DNA from: Actinobacillus indolicus
Lineage (GTDB): Bacteria; Pseudomonadota; Gammaproteobacteria; Enterobacterales; Pasteurellaceae
DNA length: 64,000 bases
Direction of reading: 5' to 3'
Assembly: GCF_901764975.1 (NCBI RefSeq)
Contig: NZ_CABFKH010000001.1
Location: 62,001-126,000 of the forward strand
The first letter of the stretch is position 1, and every line of letters starts with the position of its first letter. Positions 29,158 to 38,765 of the stretch are shown here, piece by piece. Both the position numbers and the translations under genes were made by a program. The notes beneath the pieces are model-generated. The model saw nothing but the letters and a program-made list of their open reading frames with translations, did not search any database and was not told where the DNA came from.

Positions 29158-30009
29158 ATGTCTTCACCATTTTCTACGCCTGATACTCAAATTGGGGCAG
29201 GCTTCCATTATTTTATCTATGGCTGGCGTTTAATGTTACAGCGTCAGTTAATGCCTTTTATCATTTTTCCCGTCATTATTAATGCGGTATTAATGATAGG
29301 ATTAATTTGGTTTTTCTTTGCGAATGTCGGTGGATTACTTGATGCGCTTCTACCTTCTTGGCTTGAATGGTTAAGCTTTGTGCTTATTCCGCTGATCTTT
29401 TTGATGATTCTCGTGGCATTTTATTTTGCCTTTACAACCCTTGCTAATTTTATCGCTGCACCGTTTAACGCCTTACTGGCTGAAAAAGTTGAACAGCAAT
29501 TATCGGGTGAAAATTTAACAGAAATGGGCTTTGCGGAGATGCTTAAAGATGTGCCGAGAATGTTAAAGCGTGAGTGGCAAAAAATGTGGTATAGCATTCC
29601 CCGTCTTATTGCGCTGTTTTTGTTAGGTTTTGTACCAGTTTTAGGGCAAACCGTAGTGCCTGTGTTAGCCTTTATTTTCGGGGCTTGGCTCATTGCGATT
29701 CAGTACTGTGACTATCCTTTTGATAACCATAAAATCCAATTTCAGCGTATGCGAAATGCATTAGCGCAATACCGAACTATGAATTTTACCTTTGGTGCAT
29801 TAGTTAGCCTGTTTACTATGTTACCTTTTGTTAATTTAGTGGTCATGCCCGTTGCAGTCTGTGGTGCAACGGCGATGTGGGTAAAAGAATACCGTAGTTT
29901 CTTCTTAGGAAATCAAACAGGTGAATTTGAAGGTGCTGATTTTACGACAAAAAATCGAAATACGGCTGTTAGTACAGAAGTTCGAAATGGTGATATTGTG
30001 AAGAAATAA
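29158..30009 (+). CDS. cysZ: Sulfate transporter CysZ
   Basis: CysZ brings sulfate into the cell for cysteine synthesis. The 283-residue inner-membrane protein has the family N-terminus (GAGFHYFIYGWRLMLQRQLMPFIIFPVIIN), the membrane-embedded helices, and the conserved segment AIQYCDYPFDNHKIQFQRMR. The ATG at 29158 follows GAAAGG at good spacing; an in-frame TTG two codons earlier is unlikely. The tail after about residue 245 is polar and variable. It is divergent from zipA, as in E. coli. Confidence 0.96.
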   Translation: MSSPFSTPDTQIGAGFHYFIYGWRLMLQRQLMPFIIFPVIINAVLMIGLIWFFFANVGGLLDALLPSWLEWLSFVLIPLIFLMILVAFYFAFTTLANFIAAPFNALLAEKVEQQLSGENLTEMGFAEMLKDVPRMLKREWQKMWYSIPRLIALFLLGFVPVLGQTVVPVLAFIFGAWLIAIQYCDYPFDNHKIQFQRMRNALAQYRTMNFTFGALVSLFTMLPFVNLVVMPVAVCGATAMWVKEYRSFFLGNQTGEFEGADFTTKNRNTAVSTEVRNGDIVKK

Positions 30010-30012
30010 TGG

Positions 30013-30048
30013 AAAAGGAAGAACATTTATTGTTCTTCCTTTTTCTTT
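30013..30048 (+). terminator. Rho-independent terminator of cysZ
   Basis: aaaaggaagaaca (30013-30025) and tgttcttcctttt (30031-30043) form a perfect 13-bp stem with loop tttat, followed by further Ts. Confidence 0.92.
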
Positions 30049-30059
30049 GACTATTTTGC

Positions 30060-30099
30060 AAAAAATAGAGAGAAACTGACCGCTTGTGATCAGTTTCTT
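30060..30099 (-). terminator. Terminator of opdA containing an uptake signal
   Basis: On the - strand agaaactga (30091-30099 arm) pairs with tcagtttct (30072-30080 arm) around a loop that holds acaagcggt. The downstream tail is ctctattttttg. Confidence 0.82.
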
Positions 30100-30104
30100 T
30101 TAGA

Positions 30105-32138
30105 TTAATGTCCGATGCCTTTATGTCTTAATAACGCATCTAACGTTGGCTTACGACCACGGAAGCGTTCAAACAACACCATCGGTTCTTCCGAACCGCC
30201 ACGGGTTAGGATGTTATCTAGGAAAGACTGACCAACCTCACGATTGAAAATCCCTTCTTCTTCAAAACGTGCAAAGGCATCTGCCGATAATACTTCCGCC
30301 CATAAGTAGCTGTAATAGCCTGCGGCATAGCCACCAGCGAAGATGTGGGAGAAGCTGTGAGGGGTGCGAACGAAAGTCGGCAATTCCACCACAGCGACCT
30401 GTGCTTTGACCGCTTTTAGCGTATCTAACACGATATTTTCTTTCGGTTCGCTCATATGTAGGCGGAAATCAAATAAACCAAATTCTAACTGGCGTAACAC
30501 AAACATTGCCGCTTGGAAGTTTTTCGCTTTCAGCAACTGGGTCAATTTCTCTTTTGGCAGTGGCTCACCTGTTTGGTAATGCCCTGAAATAAAGGCAAGA
30601 GCCTCTTCTTCCCAACACCAGTTTTCAAGGAATTGACTTGGTAACTCAACCGCATCCCACGGCACGCCGTTAATCCCTGAAACATCACCTACATCAATCT
30701 CGGTCAGCATATGGTGAATACCGTGTCCAAACTCGTGGAACAGGGTGGTGACTTCATCGTGTGTGAACAGCGCAGGTTTATCGCCAATCGGTTTATTGAA
30801 GTTACAGGTTAAGTAGGCAACAGGTTTTTGCAAGGAACCGTCCGCTAGACGTTTTTGATTGATACAATCGTCCATCCAAGCACCGCCACGTTTGTTTTCA
30901 CGGGCATAGAGATCCAAATAGAATGAACCACGCAAGCGGTCAGTTTCATCAAAAATATTGAAAAAACGAACATTCTCGTGATAGCTGTCAAACGCTTTCT
31001 GCTCTTCCACTCGCATACCAAAAATGCGTTTCACCAGTTCAAATAACCCCGAAAGAACACGTTCTTCAGGGAAATAAGGACGAAGCTCTTCATCGTTGAT
31101 CGCATAGAGAGCTTGTTTCTGTTTTTCACTATAAAACGCAATATCCCACGGCTGTAACTCGTTTACGCCATAGCTCTCTTTTGCAAAGGCTTTTAGCTCA
31201 GCTAACTCTTTTTTGCCTTGCTCTTTAGAACGATTTGCTAAACCTTCCAAGAAATCAACCACTTGTGTTGGGTTTTCCGCCATTTTGGTCGCAAGGGAAA
31301 GATCAGCATAGCTTTCAAAACCGAGTAATTTGGCTAACTCTAAGCGTAACTCTAGGGTTTCCGCCATAATTGCGGAGTTATCCCATTTACCTGCATTTGG
31401 ACCTTGATCTGACGCTCGTGTGTTATAGGCTTCATACATTTTTTTGCGAAGCTCACGGTTTTCACAATAGGTCATCACAGGCAAATAGCTTGGAAATTCA
31501 AGGGTAAAGCGGTAGCCTGATTTCTCTTTGCTCTGAGCCGAAAGTTTTGCCCCTTCAAGTGCCGACTCTGGCAAGCCTTTCAGATCCGCTTCATCTTCAA
31601 TCACAATATCCCACCCCATTGTCGCATCAAGGACATTGTTGCTAAATTGTGAGCTGAGTTCAGATAAGCGAGCAGAAATTTCGCCATAGCGTTTCTGTTT
31701 ATCTGCCGGCAATGAGATCCCTGATAACTCAAAATCACGCAAGCTGTTTTCAATCGCTTTTTTCTGAGCGAGCGAATAAGTGGCAAACTCAGGGCTGTTT
31801 TTCAGTTTGACATAGCCTTGATACAACCCCTGATGTTGCCCGACCCAAGTGCTGTATTCGGATAACATCGGCAAACACGCTTGATAGGCTTCACGCAGTT
31901 CAGGGCTATTTTTTACGGCGTTGAGATGCCCAACAGGCGACCAAGCACGAGAGAGTTTATCCCCTGTGATCGCTTGCGGTAGGTAGAAGTTTTCCCAAGT
32001 TGGTGCATCAATTTGAGAAACTTGTTCAATGGTATCACGGCATTGCTGAATTAACTGTTCAATAGCAGGCACAACGTGTTCAGGTTGAATTTGAGAGAAT
32101 TTAGGTAAACCTGTGTTGTTTAAAAGTGGGTTTGACAT
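30105..32138 (-). CDS. prlC: Oligopeptidase A (M3 zinc metallopeptidase)
   Basis: OpdA/PrlC is a cytoplasmic zinc endopeptidase that degrades short peptides, including cleaved signal peptides. The 677 residues are close to the E. coli 680. The zinc motif HEFGH is at residues 468-472 (FHEFGHGIHHML), with the third ligand Glu about 26 residues later in the VELPSQFLENWCWEEE region. The C-terminal FVRTPHSFSHIFAGGYAAGYYSYLWAEVLSADAF is typical of M3 peptidases. It is a single-gene unit, convergent with cysZ and divergent from pheA. Confidence 0.97.
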   Translation of the reverse strand: MSNPLLNNTGLPKFSQIQPEHVVPAIEQLIQQCRDTIEQVSQIDAPTWENFYLPQAITGDKLSRAWSPVGHLNAVKNSPELREAYQACLPMLSEYSTWVGQHQGLYQGYVKLKNSPEFATYSLAQKKAIENSLRDFELSGISLPADKQKRYGEISARLSELSSQFSNNVLDATMGWDIVIEDEADLKGLPESALEGAKLSAQSKEKSGYRFTLEFPSYLPVMTYCENRELRKKMYEAYNTRASDQGPNAGKWDNSAIMAETLELRLELAKLLGFESYADLSLATKMAENPTQVVDFLEGLANRSKEQGKKELAELKAFAKESYGVNELQPWDIAFYSEKQKQALYAINDEELRPYFPEERVLSGLFELVKRIFGMRVEEQKAFDSYHENVRFFNIFDETDRLRGSFYLDLYARENKRGGAWMDDCINQKRLADGSLQKPVAYLTCNFNKPIGDKPALFTHDEVTTLFHEFGHGIHHMLTEIDVGDVSGINGVPWDAVELPSQFLENWCWEEEALAFISGHYQTGEPLPKEKLTQLLKAKNFQAAMFVLRQLEFGLFDFRLHMSEPKENIVLDTLKAVKAQVAVVELPTFVRTPHSFSHIFAGGYAAGYYSYLWAEVLSADAFARFEEEGIFNREVGQSFLDNILTRGGSEEPMVLFERFRGRKPTLDALLRHKGIGH

Positions 32139-32291
32139 TCGATTTCCTCTTTATTTGATAAAAGCACGATATCTTACCATTTTAGTGATTATTTTCATTA
32201 GTTGATTGTGATTTATGGGGGAAGTCGTTAGAATTTCAACTTTATACAAACTGCAAAAAATTAAACACAACTGACCGCTTAGGAAAACGCA

Positions 32292-33446
32292 ATGTCTTTA
32301 GATTTATCGGATATTCGACAACAAATCACTCAAATTGACCGTAACTTATTGAAATTATTATCGGAGCGTCATCGACTTGCGTTCGATGTCGTGCGAAGTA
32401 AAGAGATTACAAAAAAGCCACTGCGAGATGTGGAGCGTGAAAAACAGCTGTTACAAGAGTTAGTGAATTTTGCTCAAGCGGAAAATTATCAACTTGACCC
32501 ACAATATGTGACGCAAATTTTCCAACGTATCATTGAAGACTCTGTTTTAACTCAACAGCATTACTTGCAAAATAAACTAAATCAGAATCAAGAGAACGTC
32601 GCCATTGCATTTTTAGGTATGCGAGGCTCTTATTCTCATCTCGCTTCTCGCCAGTTTATGAAAAACAGTACGGCTTCTTTAGTGGAGCTCAGTTGCGAAT
32701 CTTTTGATGCCGTTTTTGAAAAAGTTCAGCAAGGTGAAGCCGATTATGGCGTATTGCCGTTAGAAAACACCACATCAGGTTCTATCAATGAAGTTTATGA
32801 TTTGTTGCAACATACAGACTTAACCCTTGTCGGTGAATTGGCTTATCCCATTAAACATTGTGTTTTAGGCACAAATAATGCTGATTTTGCCCAAGTGGAT
32901 ACCATTTATACCCACCCACAACCTGCACAACAATGTAGTCAATTTATTCAGAGTTTAGATAAAGTGCATATCAAATACTGCGAAAGTAGTTCTCACGCTA
33001 TGCAGTTAGTCGCTCGTTTAAATAAACCAAATTGCGTTGCGTTAGGTAATGAAGATGGCGGAAAATTGTACGGTTTAAGCGTGTTAAAAAGTGGTATTGC
33101 GAATCAAGAAAACAATATTACTCGCTTTATTGTAGTGTCTAAAAAACCTGTCAATGTTTCGCCACAAGTGCAGACTAAAACCTTGTTATTAATGACAACG
33201 ACTCAACAAGCGGGTGCTTTGGTTGATGCATTGATGGTGTTCAAGCAACACGGTATTCGTATGATTAAACTTGAATCTCGACCTATTTATGGTAAGCCGT
33301 GGGAAGAGATGTTCTATGTGGAATTAGATGCCAATATTCACCATGAAAATACCCAAAATGCCTTGAAAGAACTTAAAACTGTGACGAGCTTCTTAAAAGT
33401 ATTGGGGTGCTATCCAAGTGAAATTATTGAGCCTGTGAAATTATAA
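32292..33446 (+). CDS. pheA: Bifunctional chorismate mutase / prephenate dehydratase PheA
   Basis: PheA turns chorismate into prephenate and then phenylpyruvate for phenylalanine synthesis. The 384 residues comprise an N-terminal AroQ chorismate mutase (about 1-95; [31 protein letters not shown]), the prephenate dehydratase domain (about 100-285; [16 protein letters not shown] and [18 protein letters not shown]), and a C-terminal ACT domain with the phenylalanine-binding ESRP motif ([21 protein letters not shown]). No phenylalanine-rich leader peptide is visible in the 153 bases shared with opdA. An uptake signal half (gaccgctt) lies in the leader. Confidence 0.98.
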   Translation: MSLDLSDIRQQITQIDRNLLKLLSERHRLAFDVVRSKEITKKPLRDVEREKQLLQELVNFAQAENYQLDPQYVTQIFQRIIEDSVLTQQHYLQNKLNQNQENVAIAFLGMRGSYSHLASRQFMKNSTASLVELSCESFDAVFEKVQQGEADYGVLPLENTTSGSINEVYDLLQHTDLTLVGELAYPIKHCVLGTNNADFAQVDTIYTHPQPAQQCSQFIQSLDKVHIKYCESSSHAMQLVARLNKPNCVALGNEDGGKLYGLSVLKSGIANQENNITRFIVVSKKPVNVSPQVQTKTLLLMTTTQQAGALVDALMVFKQHGIRMIKLESRPIYGKPWEEMFYVELDANIHHENTQNALKELKTVTSFLKVLGCYPSEIIEPVKL

Positions 33447-33455
33447 AATGAAGAT

Positions 33456-33480
33456 GGACGCTCTGATGGCGTCCTTTTTT
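33456..33480 (+). terminator. Rho-independent terminator of pheA
   Basis: ggacgc (33456-33461) pairs with gcgtcc (33469-33474), followed by tttttt. The rluE start codon is only five bases past the T-run. Confidence 0.8.
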
Positions 33481-33484
33481 GACT

Positions 33485-34150
33485 ATGTTTAAACCGAAAT
33501 CAACATTACAGAAGCGTCCAATCAGACGAACAACCAAACCAACACTCTCTTTTGATGAAACGATTGTGCTGTTGTTCAATAAACCTTATGACGTACTGAC
33601 CCAATTTACTGACGATCAGAATCGGCAAACCTTGAAAGCCTTTATTCCCATTCCGCAAGTGTACCCAGTTGGACGCTTAGATCGAGATAGTGAAGGTTTA
33701 TTGTTATTGACAAATAATGGCGAGATTCAGCACCGTTTAGCCAATCCCAAATTTGAAAAAGAGAAAACCTATTGGGTTCAGATAGAAGGGATTCCGAATG
33801 CAGATGATTTGGCAAAACTCACTCAAGGGGTTGAATTAAAAGATGGTTTAACTAAGCCTGCCAAAGTTAGAATCATTTCTGAACCTGATTTTGATTGGGC
33901 GACAGCCCCCAAAATTCGAGAGCGAAAGCACATTCCGACATCGTGGATTGAGTTGAAAATTACAGAAGGAAAGAACCGTCAGGTTCGCCGAATGACAGCT
34001 CATATTGGTTTTCCGACCTTACGTCTTATCCGTGTGAGGATAGGGCAGTTTACATTAGGTACTCTTGACTCAGGTAAATATCGCATTTTAGATAATAGGG
34101 AGAAATCGGCGTTATTTAAACAGCTCAAATTAACAGAGTACAAGCGGTAA
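33485..34150 (+). CDS. rluE: 23S rRNA pseudouridine(2457) synthase RluE
   Basis: RluE isomerises U2457 of 23S rRNA to pseudouridine. The 221 residues contain the RsuA-family catalytic motif [17 protein letters not shown] with the nucleophilic Asp (about residue 64), [13 protein letters not shown] at the fold start, and [29 protein letters not shown] near the end. It lacks a separate N-terminal S4 domain, which fits RluE. The ATG at 33485 immediately follows the pheA terminator, with no recognisable Shine-Dalgarno; an in-frame TTG at 33479 would lie inside the T-run. Confidence 0.93.
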   Translation: MFKPKSTLQKRPIRRTTKPTLSFDETIVLLFNKPYDVLTQFTDDQNRQTLKAFIPIPQVYPVGRLDRDSEGLLLLTNNGEIQHRLANPKFEKEKTYWVQIEGIPNADDLAKLTQGVELKDGLTKPAKVRIISEPDFDWATAPKIRERKHIPTSWIELKITEGKNRQVRRMTAHIGFPTLRLIRVRIGQFTLGTLDSGKYRILDNREKSALFKQLKLTEYKR

Positions 34151-34227
34151 GATGATGTGAATTTTTTGCAAATACTTAAGCAAAAAGAGTAAACTACATC
34201 CAAATTTATTTTAAAAAAGGACAGTCT

Positions 34228-35244
34228 ATGGCAATTTTAGTAACAGGCGGAGCTGGCTATATCGGCTCACATACCGTAGTAGAATTATTAAATCAAGGCA
34301 AAGAGATTGTGGTATTAGATAACTTATCTAATTCATCTGAAATCTCTTTAGAACGGGTTAAACAGATTACGGGAAAATCCGTTCGCTTTTATCAAGGCGA
34401 TATTTTAGACCGTGAAATGTTACGTCGTATTTTCGCAGAAAATCAGATTGATTCGGTTATCCATTTTGCTGGCTTAAAAGCCGTGGGAGAAAGTGTTCGA
34501 GAGCCGTTGCGTTACTACCAAAACAATGTGACAGGTTCCATTGTGTTGGTTGAAGAGATGTTAAAAGCCAATGTCAATACGATTGTGTTTAGCTCAACAG
34601 CTACTGTATATGGTGTTCCTGATGTTATTCCTGTTACAGAAGATAATCATGTGGGTGATACAACTAGCCCTTATGCAACATCCAAATATATGGTTGAGCG
34701 TGTATTGGCTGATACAGTAACAGCAAATCCTGACTTTACAGCGATTGTTTTACGTTATTTTAATCCAGTTGGAGCTCATCCAAGTGGCTTGATTGGAGAG
34801 GACCCAAATGGTATCCCAAATAATTTAATGCCATTTATAAGTCAAGTCGCAGTAGGTAAATTATCAGAGCTGTCCGTGTTTGGTAGTGACTATAACACGC
34901 ACGATGGAACAGGTGTTCGTGATTATATTCATGTTGTTGATCTTGCGATTGGACATTTAAAAGCATTAGAAAAACACCAAGGTGATGTCGGTTTTCATGT
35001 TTATAATTTAGGTACAGGTATCGGATATTCTGTATTAGATATGGTAAAAGCGTTTGAGAAAGCAAATAATATTTCCGTTCCATATAAATTAGTAGATCGT
35101 CGCCCAGGAGATATTGATTCATATTATTCTAATCCAGAGAAAGCATTTGTAAAATTGGGCTGGAAAACAGAGCTTGATTTAGAAAAAATGATGAAAGACA
35201 CTTGGAATTGGCAAAAAAATAATCCAAATGGATATAAGGGGTAA
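34228..35244 (+). CDS. galE: UDP-glucose 4-epimerase GalE
   Basis: GalE interconverts UDP-glucose and UDP-galactose, feeding lipooligosaccharide synthesis. The 338 residues equal the E. coli length. The NAD loop [15 protein letters not shown], the catalytic Ser in FSSTATVYG, the YATSKYMVE (YxxxK) pair, and the substrate loop [12 protein letters not shown] are all present. ampG starts two bases after its stop, so they form an operon; the other gal genes are absent here. The 3' half appears more AT-rich than the first. Confidence 0.98.
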   Translation: MAILVTGGAGYIGSHTVVELLNQGKEIVVLDNLSNSSEISLERVKQITGKSVRFYQGDILDREMLRRIFAENQIDSVIHFAGLKAVGESVREPLRYYQNNVTGSIVLVEEMLKANVNTIVFSSTATVYGVPDVIPVTEDNHVGDTTSPYATSKYMVERVLADTVTANPDFTAIVLRYFNPVGAHPSGLIGEDPNGIPNNLMPFISQVAVGKLSELSVFGSDYNTHDGTGVRDYIHVVDLAIGHLKALEKHQGDVGFHVYNLGTGIGYSVLDMVKAFEKANNISVPYKLVDRRPGDIDSYYSNPEKAFVKLGWKTELDLEKMMKDTWNWQKNNPNGYKG

Positions 35245-35246
35245 CA

Positions 35247-36521
35247 ATGAGCGAGCAAGTACAGGTTTCTCTTTGGCGGCAAATTTTCAGTTACAAAATG
35301 TTGCTCTGCGTATTTACAGGGTTTACATCTGGCTTGCCGTTATATTTTATCTATCAATTAATTCCAGCGTGGCTTCGCTCTGAACAGGTAGATTTAAAAA
35401 CCATTGGTTTTTTTGCTATCGTTGGTTTGCCTTACACTTGGAAATTTTTGGTCGCACCACTGTTTGACCGTTATTACCCAAATTTCCTTGGTCGTCGCCG
35501 TAGTTGGATGTTTTTTACACAGATAGCCTTGTTGGGATTGATTGCTTGCTTTGGTTTCTTCAATCCAGCACAAGATATTAAACCTGTAATGATGCTAGCC
35601 ATTGTAGTTGCCTTTGTGTCTGCTGTTCAAGATATTGTGGTCGATGCTTATCGCCGTGAGATTTTGTCTGATGAAGAACTGGGTTTAGGTAACTCCATTC
35701 ATATCAACGGCTATCGTATTGCAGGGTTAATTCCAGGTGGATTAGCGTTGATTGTTTCTGACCACTATCCTTGGGAAACAGTCTTTTTGTTTACCGCACT
35801 CTTTATGATCCCGGGGATTGTTCTGAGTTTATTTTTAGCTAAAGAGCCAAAAATTTTACAAGATAACCGCAATCTTCCTTTCCACGAAGCCTTTGTTATT
35901 CCATTTAAAGAGTTCTTCCAACGTAAAGGTTTATGGGCAGCGATTGGTACACTAACTTTTATGTTGCTCTATAACTTAGGAGACTCCTTTGCTGCTACCT
36001 TGCAAAGTGCCTTTATTCTGGATATGGGCTTTAGTCGCACCGATTTAGGCACAGCAGTCAAAATCAATGGGCTATGGGCTTCTATTGTGGCGGGTATGGT
36101 TGGCGGTGTATTGATGCTGCGTATTGGCGTAAACCGTTCTTTATGGATTTTCGGCGTATTCCAAATGCTAATGCTACTTGGCTTTGCGTGGCTTGCAAGT
36201 CACGGTAAGTTTGAAACCATAGGCACTTACGAACGCTTCGCTTTATCTGCGGTCATTATTGGTGAATATATCGGGATTGGCTTAGGCACTGCCTGCTTTG
36301 TTGCCTATATTTCTCGTGAAACAAATCCACTTTATACTGCGACACAATTTGCGATTTTTACCAGTTTAACCGCGATTCCAAGTAAATTGATTGGTGCAAC
36401 ATCTGGGGCATTGGCAGAGAGTGTTGGTTTCTACCATTTCTATTGGATCTGCTTCTTCTTAGCAATTCCAGGAATGTTGTGTTTATTTTGGGTAGCGCCT
36501 TGGAATAGTAAAAATAACTAG
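35247..36521 (+). CDS. ampG: Muropeptide permease AmpG
   Basis: AmpG is a major-facilitator inner-membrane protein that imports GlcNAc-anhydroMurNAc peptides released during cell-wall turnover. The 424 residues have about 12 hydrophobic segments. The family N-terminus LLCVFTGFTSGLPLYFIYQLIPAWLRSE and the motifs KFLVAPLFDRYYPNFLGRRRSWM and AVQDIVVDAYRREIL are diagnostic. It is translated just after galE (two-base gap) and followed by a terminator. Confidence 0.97.
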   Translation: MSEQVQVSLWRQIFSYKMLLCVFTGFTSGLPLYFIYQLIPAWLRSEQVDLKTIGFFAIVGLPYTWKFLVAPLFDRYYPNFLGRRRSWMFFTQIALLGLIACFGFFNPAQDIKPVMMLAIVVAFVSAVQDIVVDAYRREILSDEELGLGNSIHINGYRIAGLIPGGLALIVSDHYPWETVFLFTALFMIPGIVLSLFLAKEPKILQDNRNLPFHEAFVIPFKEFFQRKGLWAAIGTLTFMLLYNLGDSFAATLQSAFILDMGFSRTDLGTAVKINGLWASIVAGMVGGVLMLRIGVNRSLWIFGVFQMLMLLGFAWLASHGKFETIGTYERFALSAVIIGEYIGIGLGTACFVAYISRETNPLYTATQFAIFTSLTAIPSKLIGATSGALAESVGFYHFYWICFFLAIPGMLCLFWVAPWNSKNN

Positions 36522-36571
36522 TTTGATGATGTTTATTTAAGATCGCTTAAAAGGATATAGTAGACAAAAGT

Positions 36572-36616
36572 GTTGGTTTTAATTATTTTCTCTAATTATT
36601 ACCAACTCTTTTTATT
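36572..36616 (+). terminator. Terminator of the galE-ampG unit
   Basis: gttggt (36572-36577) pairs with accaac (36601-36606). The inner taatta arms extend the stem, and tctttttattt follows. Confidence 0.75.
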
Positions 36617-36629
36617 TAAAATCAGCTGG

Positions 36630-37550
36630 CTATCCATTATTGTTATCATCCAAAAAAGCCTTTGGCACGCTGATGGACAAGTCCGTACCAAGTAGCCAAT
36701 TGCACAGGGCATTGGTCGCTGGGTTGTTCTGACTCATACGCAATTTTTTGGCCATATAAAGCTTCTTGGTGCTGGTCAGCACCAAATGCCCAAAGGCATG
36801 ACAGCCAAGCACTTGTTTGCGTGGAATATCCAAAGCTTGATGTACAGTCGTCGATTCACAAGCAAAATAACAAGCCGTCTTTACTGGTGCAAAGCGAATA
36901 CCTTGGGCCAATAATTGATTGCGAATCATCACGCACAAATACAGATCTTCATTGTGCGATATGGATTCAAAGTCAAGCGACAAAGGCTGTGTGCTAAAAA
37001 ACTTAGGAATGTTCACCTGCCATTTGATGCCCAATTTTCTAGGCATACCCAGTAGTTTTTTGCTACGCAATGAAAAACCACCATTTTGCACATCGATAAA
37101 ATTTGGTGGCATATTGCGCAAATAAGCTTCGCATTCAGCCCCTTGATGATTTTTGACTATGCCATTTTCTAAAACTTCATACACGCCATACACAGGCGCA
37201 CCAATATAGTCATAATCAAAAAACTCATTACGCCAGTTGTTGCCATCCACCACAAAGCCATCATTTTGGACAATTAGCGCAAAATCCGTCTCCACCAGCT
37301 GATCCAATGCGTACAAAATAAACAGATTGTATTCAAGATAGCTAAACGGCTTGCACACCAAATGCATGATATGCTCAGGCAAATGCTCAGGCTTGGTGGG
37401 TGAGACTAGGATGCAGCTTAGGCTGTCTTTGGGCAGTTTCTTTTGGAGCTCGGTATAGCTGCGTTCGATGGCATAGGCAGAGCCTTGGGCGTAGTCTTGA
37501 TGGCCAGTGACACTAATGATGGTAATACTTGGAGTAGGTTCTTGGTTCAT
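36630..37550 (-). CDS. DUF5672-like protein, probable glycosyltransferase-fold, likely acquired
   Basis: A 306-residue soluble protein without signal peptide or membrane span. The N-terminus (ITIISVTGHQDYAQGSAYAIERSYTELQKK) and the segments ADFALIVQNDGFVVDG, YDYIGAPVY and IDVQNGGFSLRSKKLL resemble DUF5672 proteins, often annotated near surface-polysaccharide genes with a GT-A-like fold. QNDGF would correspond to a DxD-like site; this is inference. Parts of the gene are clearly richer in G+C than the neighbours (about half G+C at 36661-36720, by hand count), with many GCC, CAG and TTG codons, and I saw no full uptake signal. It sits alone between the ampG and secF terminators, pointing to horizontal gain. 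Confidence 0.8.
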   Translation of the reverse strand: MNQEPTPSITIISVTGHQDYAQGSAYAIERSYTELQKKLPKDSLSCILVSPTKPEHLPEHIMHLVCKPFSYLEYNLFILYALDQLVETDFALIVQNDGFVVDGNNWRNEFFDYDYIGAPVYGVYEVLENGIVKNHQGAECEAYLRNMPPNFIDVQNGGFSLRSKKLLGMPRKLGIKWQVNIPKFFSTQPLSLDFESISHNEDLYLCVMIRNQLLAQGIRFAPVKTACYFACESTTVHQALDIPRKQVLGCHAFGHLVLTSTKKLYMAKKLRMSQNNPATNALCNWLLGTDLSISVPKAFLDDNNNG

Positions 37551-37745
37551 GATGTATTGCTTGGTAAGTAATTTTTGTCAGTATAGCAAATATCAGAGAT
37601 AAATCGGTGAATGAATTGTTAAAAAACATTCCCTATGAGATGAGTATGTTTGGGCTGTTTTCTGCACGATTTATATATTTGGGTAGTAATAATTAGCAAC
37701 AACTTTGTCTACCATGCCTTTTAATTTAAGACTGTGAGAAAAGTT

Positions 37746-37783
37746 AACTGAGTTCTATGTCATAGAACCCAGTTATTTTTTTG
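37746..37783. terminator. Hairpin behind secF
   Basis: aactgagttcta (37746-37757) pairs with tagaacccagtt (37763-37774) with one G-T pair. The T-run attttttt is on the + side; the - side tail is the weaker aacttttct. It may shield secF from + strand transcription as well as ending the sec operon. Confidence 0.7.
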
Positions 37784-38755
37784 CTAGTAATCAGCGAGAG
37801 ATTTTTGATCTGCACCTTCTTTTTCAACCACAGGCTGAATCATATGTTCACGTTTCAAGCCTAGTGCAAGTGCAACACCTACTGCCACATAAATGGATGA
37901 GTAAGTACCAAAAGTAATACCGATCAATAATGCGAGTGAGAAACTGTGTAGTGTCGGTCCACCGAGCCAATAAAGTGCTAATACAACAAATAATGTTGTG
38001 ACCGATGTCATTAATGTTCTAGAAAGTGTTTGGCTTAATGAAATATCAATGACTTCTTGCGATGTTCCTCGACGAATTTTTGGAAAGTTTTCACGTACAC
38101 GGTCAAAGACAACGATACTATCGTTTAAAGAGTAACCTACCACAGATAAAATTGCAGCAACAAATGTTAAGTCAATTTCAATTTGCAAGTAAGAGAAGAC
38201 ACCGATAGTTACCATTACATCGTGGAAAAGTGCTAATATCCCCCCAGCAGCAAGACGCCATTCAAAACGAAGACCAACATAAAGTAATAGCATTGCTAAT
38301 GTGGCTAGTGTACCGTAAATTGCACCCTGTGTGAGCTCTTCACCTACATTCGGACCAACGAATTCAATACTTTGAATTTTTGCATCGGGATCCAATTTCT
38401 GATGAATGATATCCATCACTTTATTTCCGAGCGACATATCTCCAGCGGACGCAGGTAAGCGAATCATAACGTCTTTTTGTCCACCGAAAGTCTGCACTAA
38501 TGCACTGGTATAGCCATTTTCATCTAATACAGCACGCACTTTACCGAGATCAGCAGGTTGAGAGAAATTGGTTTCAATAACCGTACCGCCCGTAAAGTCT
38601 AATCCCCAGTTGAATCCTTTTGTAACGACCGAAAAAATACATAATGCCGTCACAATAATGGAGAAAGCAAATGCAACCATTCGGTATTTCATAAAAGGAA
38701 TCAAGCGGTATGGTAGCTTAATTTCTACCTCTTTTTCTGTTGTTTGAACAGTCAT
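37784..38755 (-). CDS. secF: Protein translocase subunit SecF
   Basis: SecF forms with SecD a proton-driven motor that aids protein export through SecYEG. The 323 residues have six membrane segments and a periplasmic domain. Family motifs FNWGLDFTGGTVIE (about 47-60), YSLNDSIVVFDRVREN, and TSVTTLFVVLALYWLGG are clear. It starts 10 bases after the secD stop. Gene order yajC-secD-secF is the usual one. Confidence 0.98.
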   Translation of the reverse strand: MTVQTTEKEVEIKLPYRLIPFMKYRMVAFAFSIIVTALCIFSVVTKGFNWGLDFTGGTVIETNFSQPADLGKVRAVLDENGYTSALVQTFGGQKDVMIRLPASAGDMSLGNKVMDIIHQKLDPDAKIQSIEFVGPNVGEELTQGAIYGTLATLAMLLLYVGLRFEWRLAAGGILALFHDVMVTIGVFSYLQIEIDLTFVAAILSVVGYSLNDSIVVFDRVRENFPKIRRGTSQEVIDISLSQTLSRTLMTSVTTLFVVLALYWLGGPTLHSFSLALLIGITFGTYSSIYVAVGVALALGLKREHMIQPVVEKEGADQKSLADY

Positions 38756-38765
38756 GTGATTCCCC

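Noticed and set aside
34228-35244. Possible mosaic origin of galE from an AT-richer 3' half
   Set aside because: The difference is slight by eye, and all catalytic motifs are intact in one continuous frame; a composition or recombination test would be needed to claim it.
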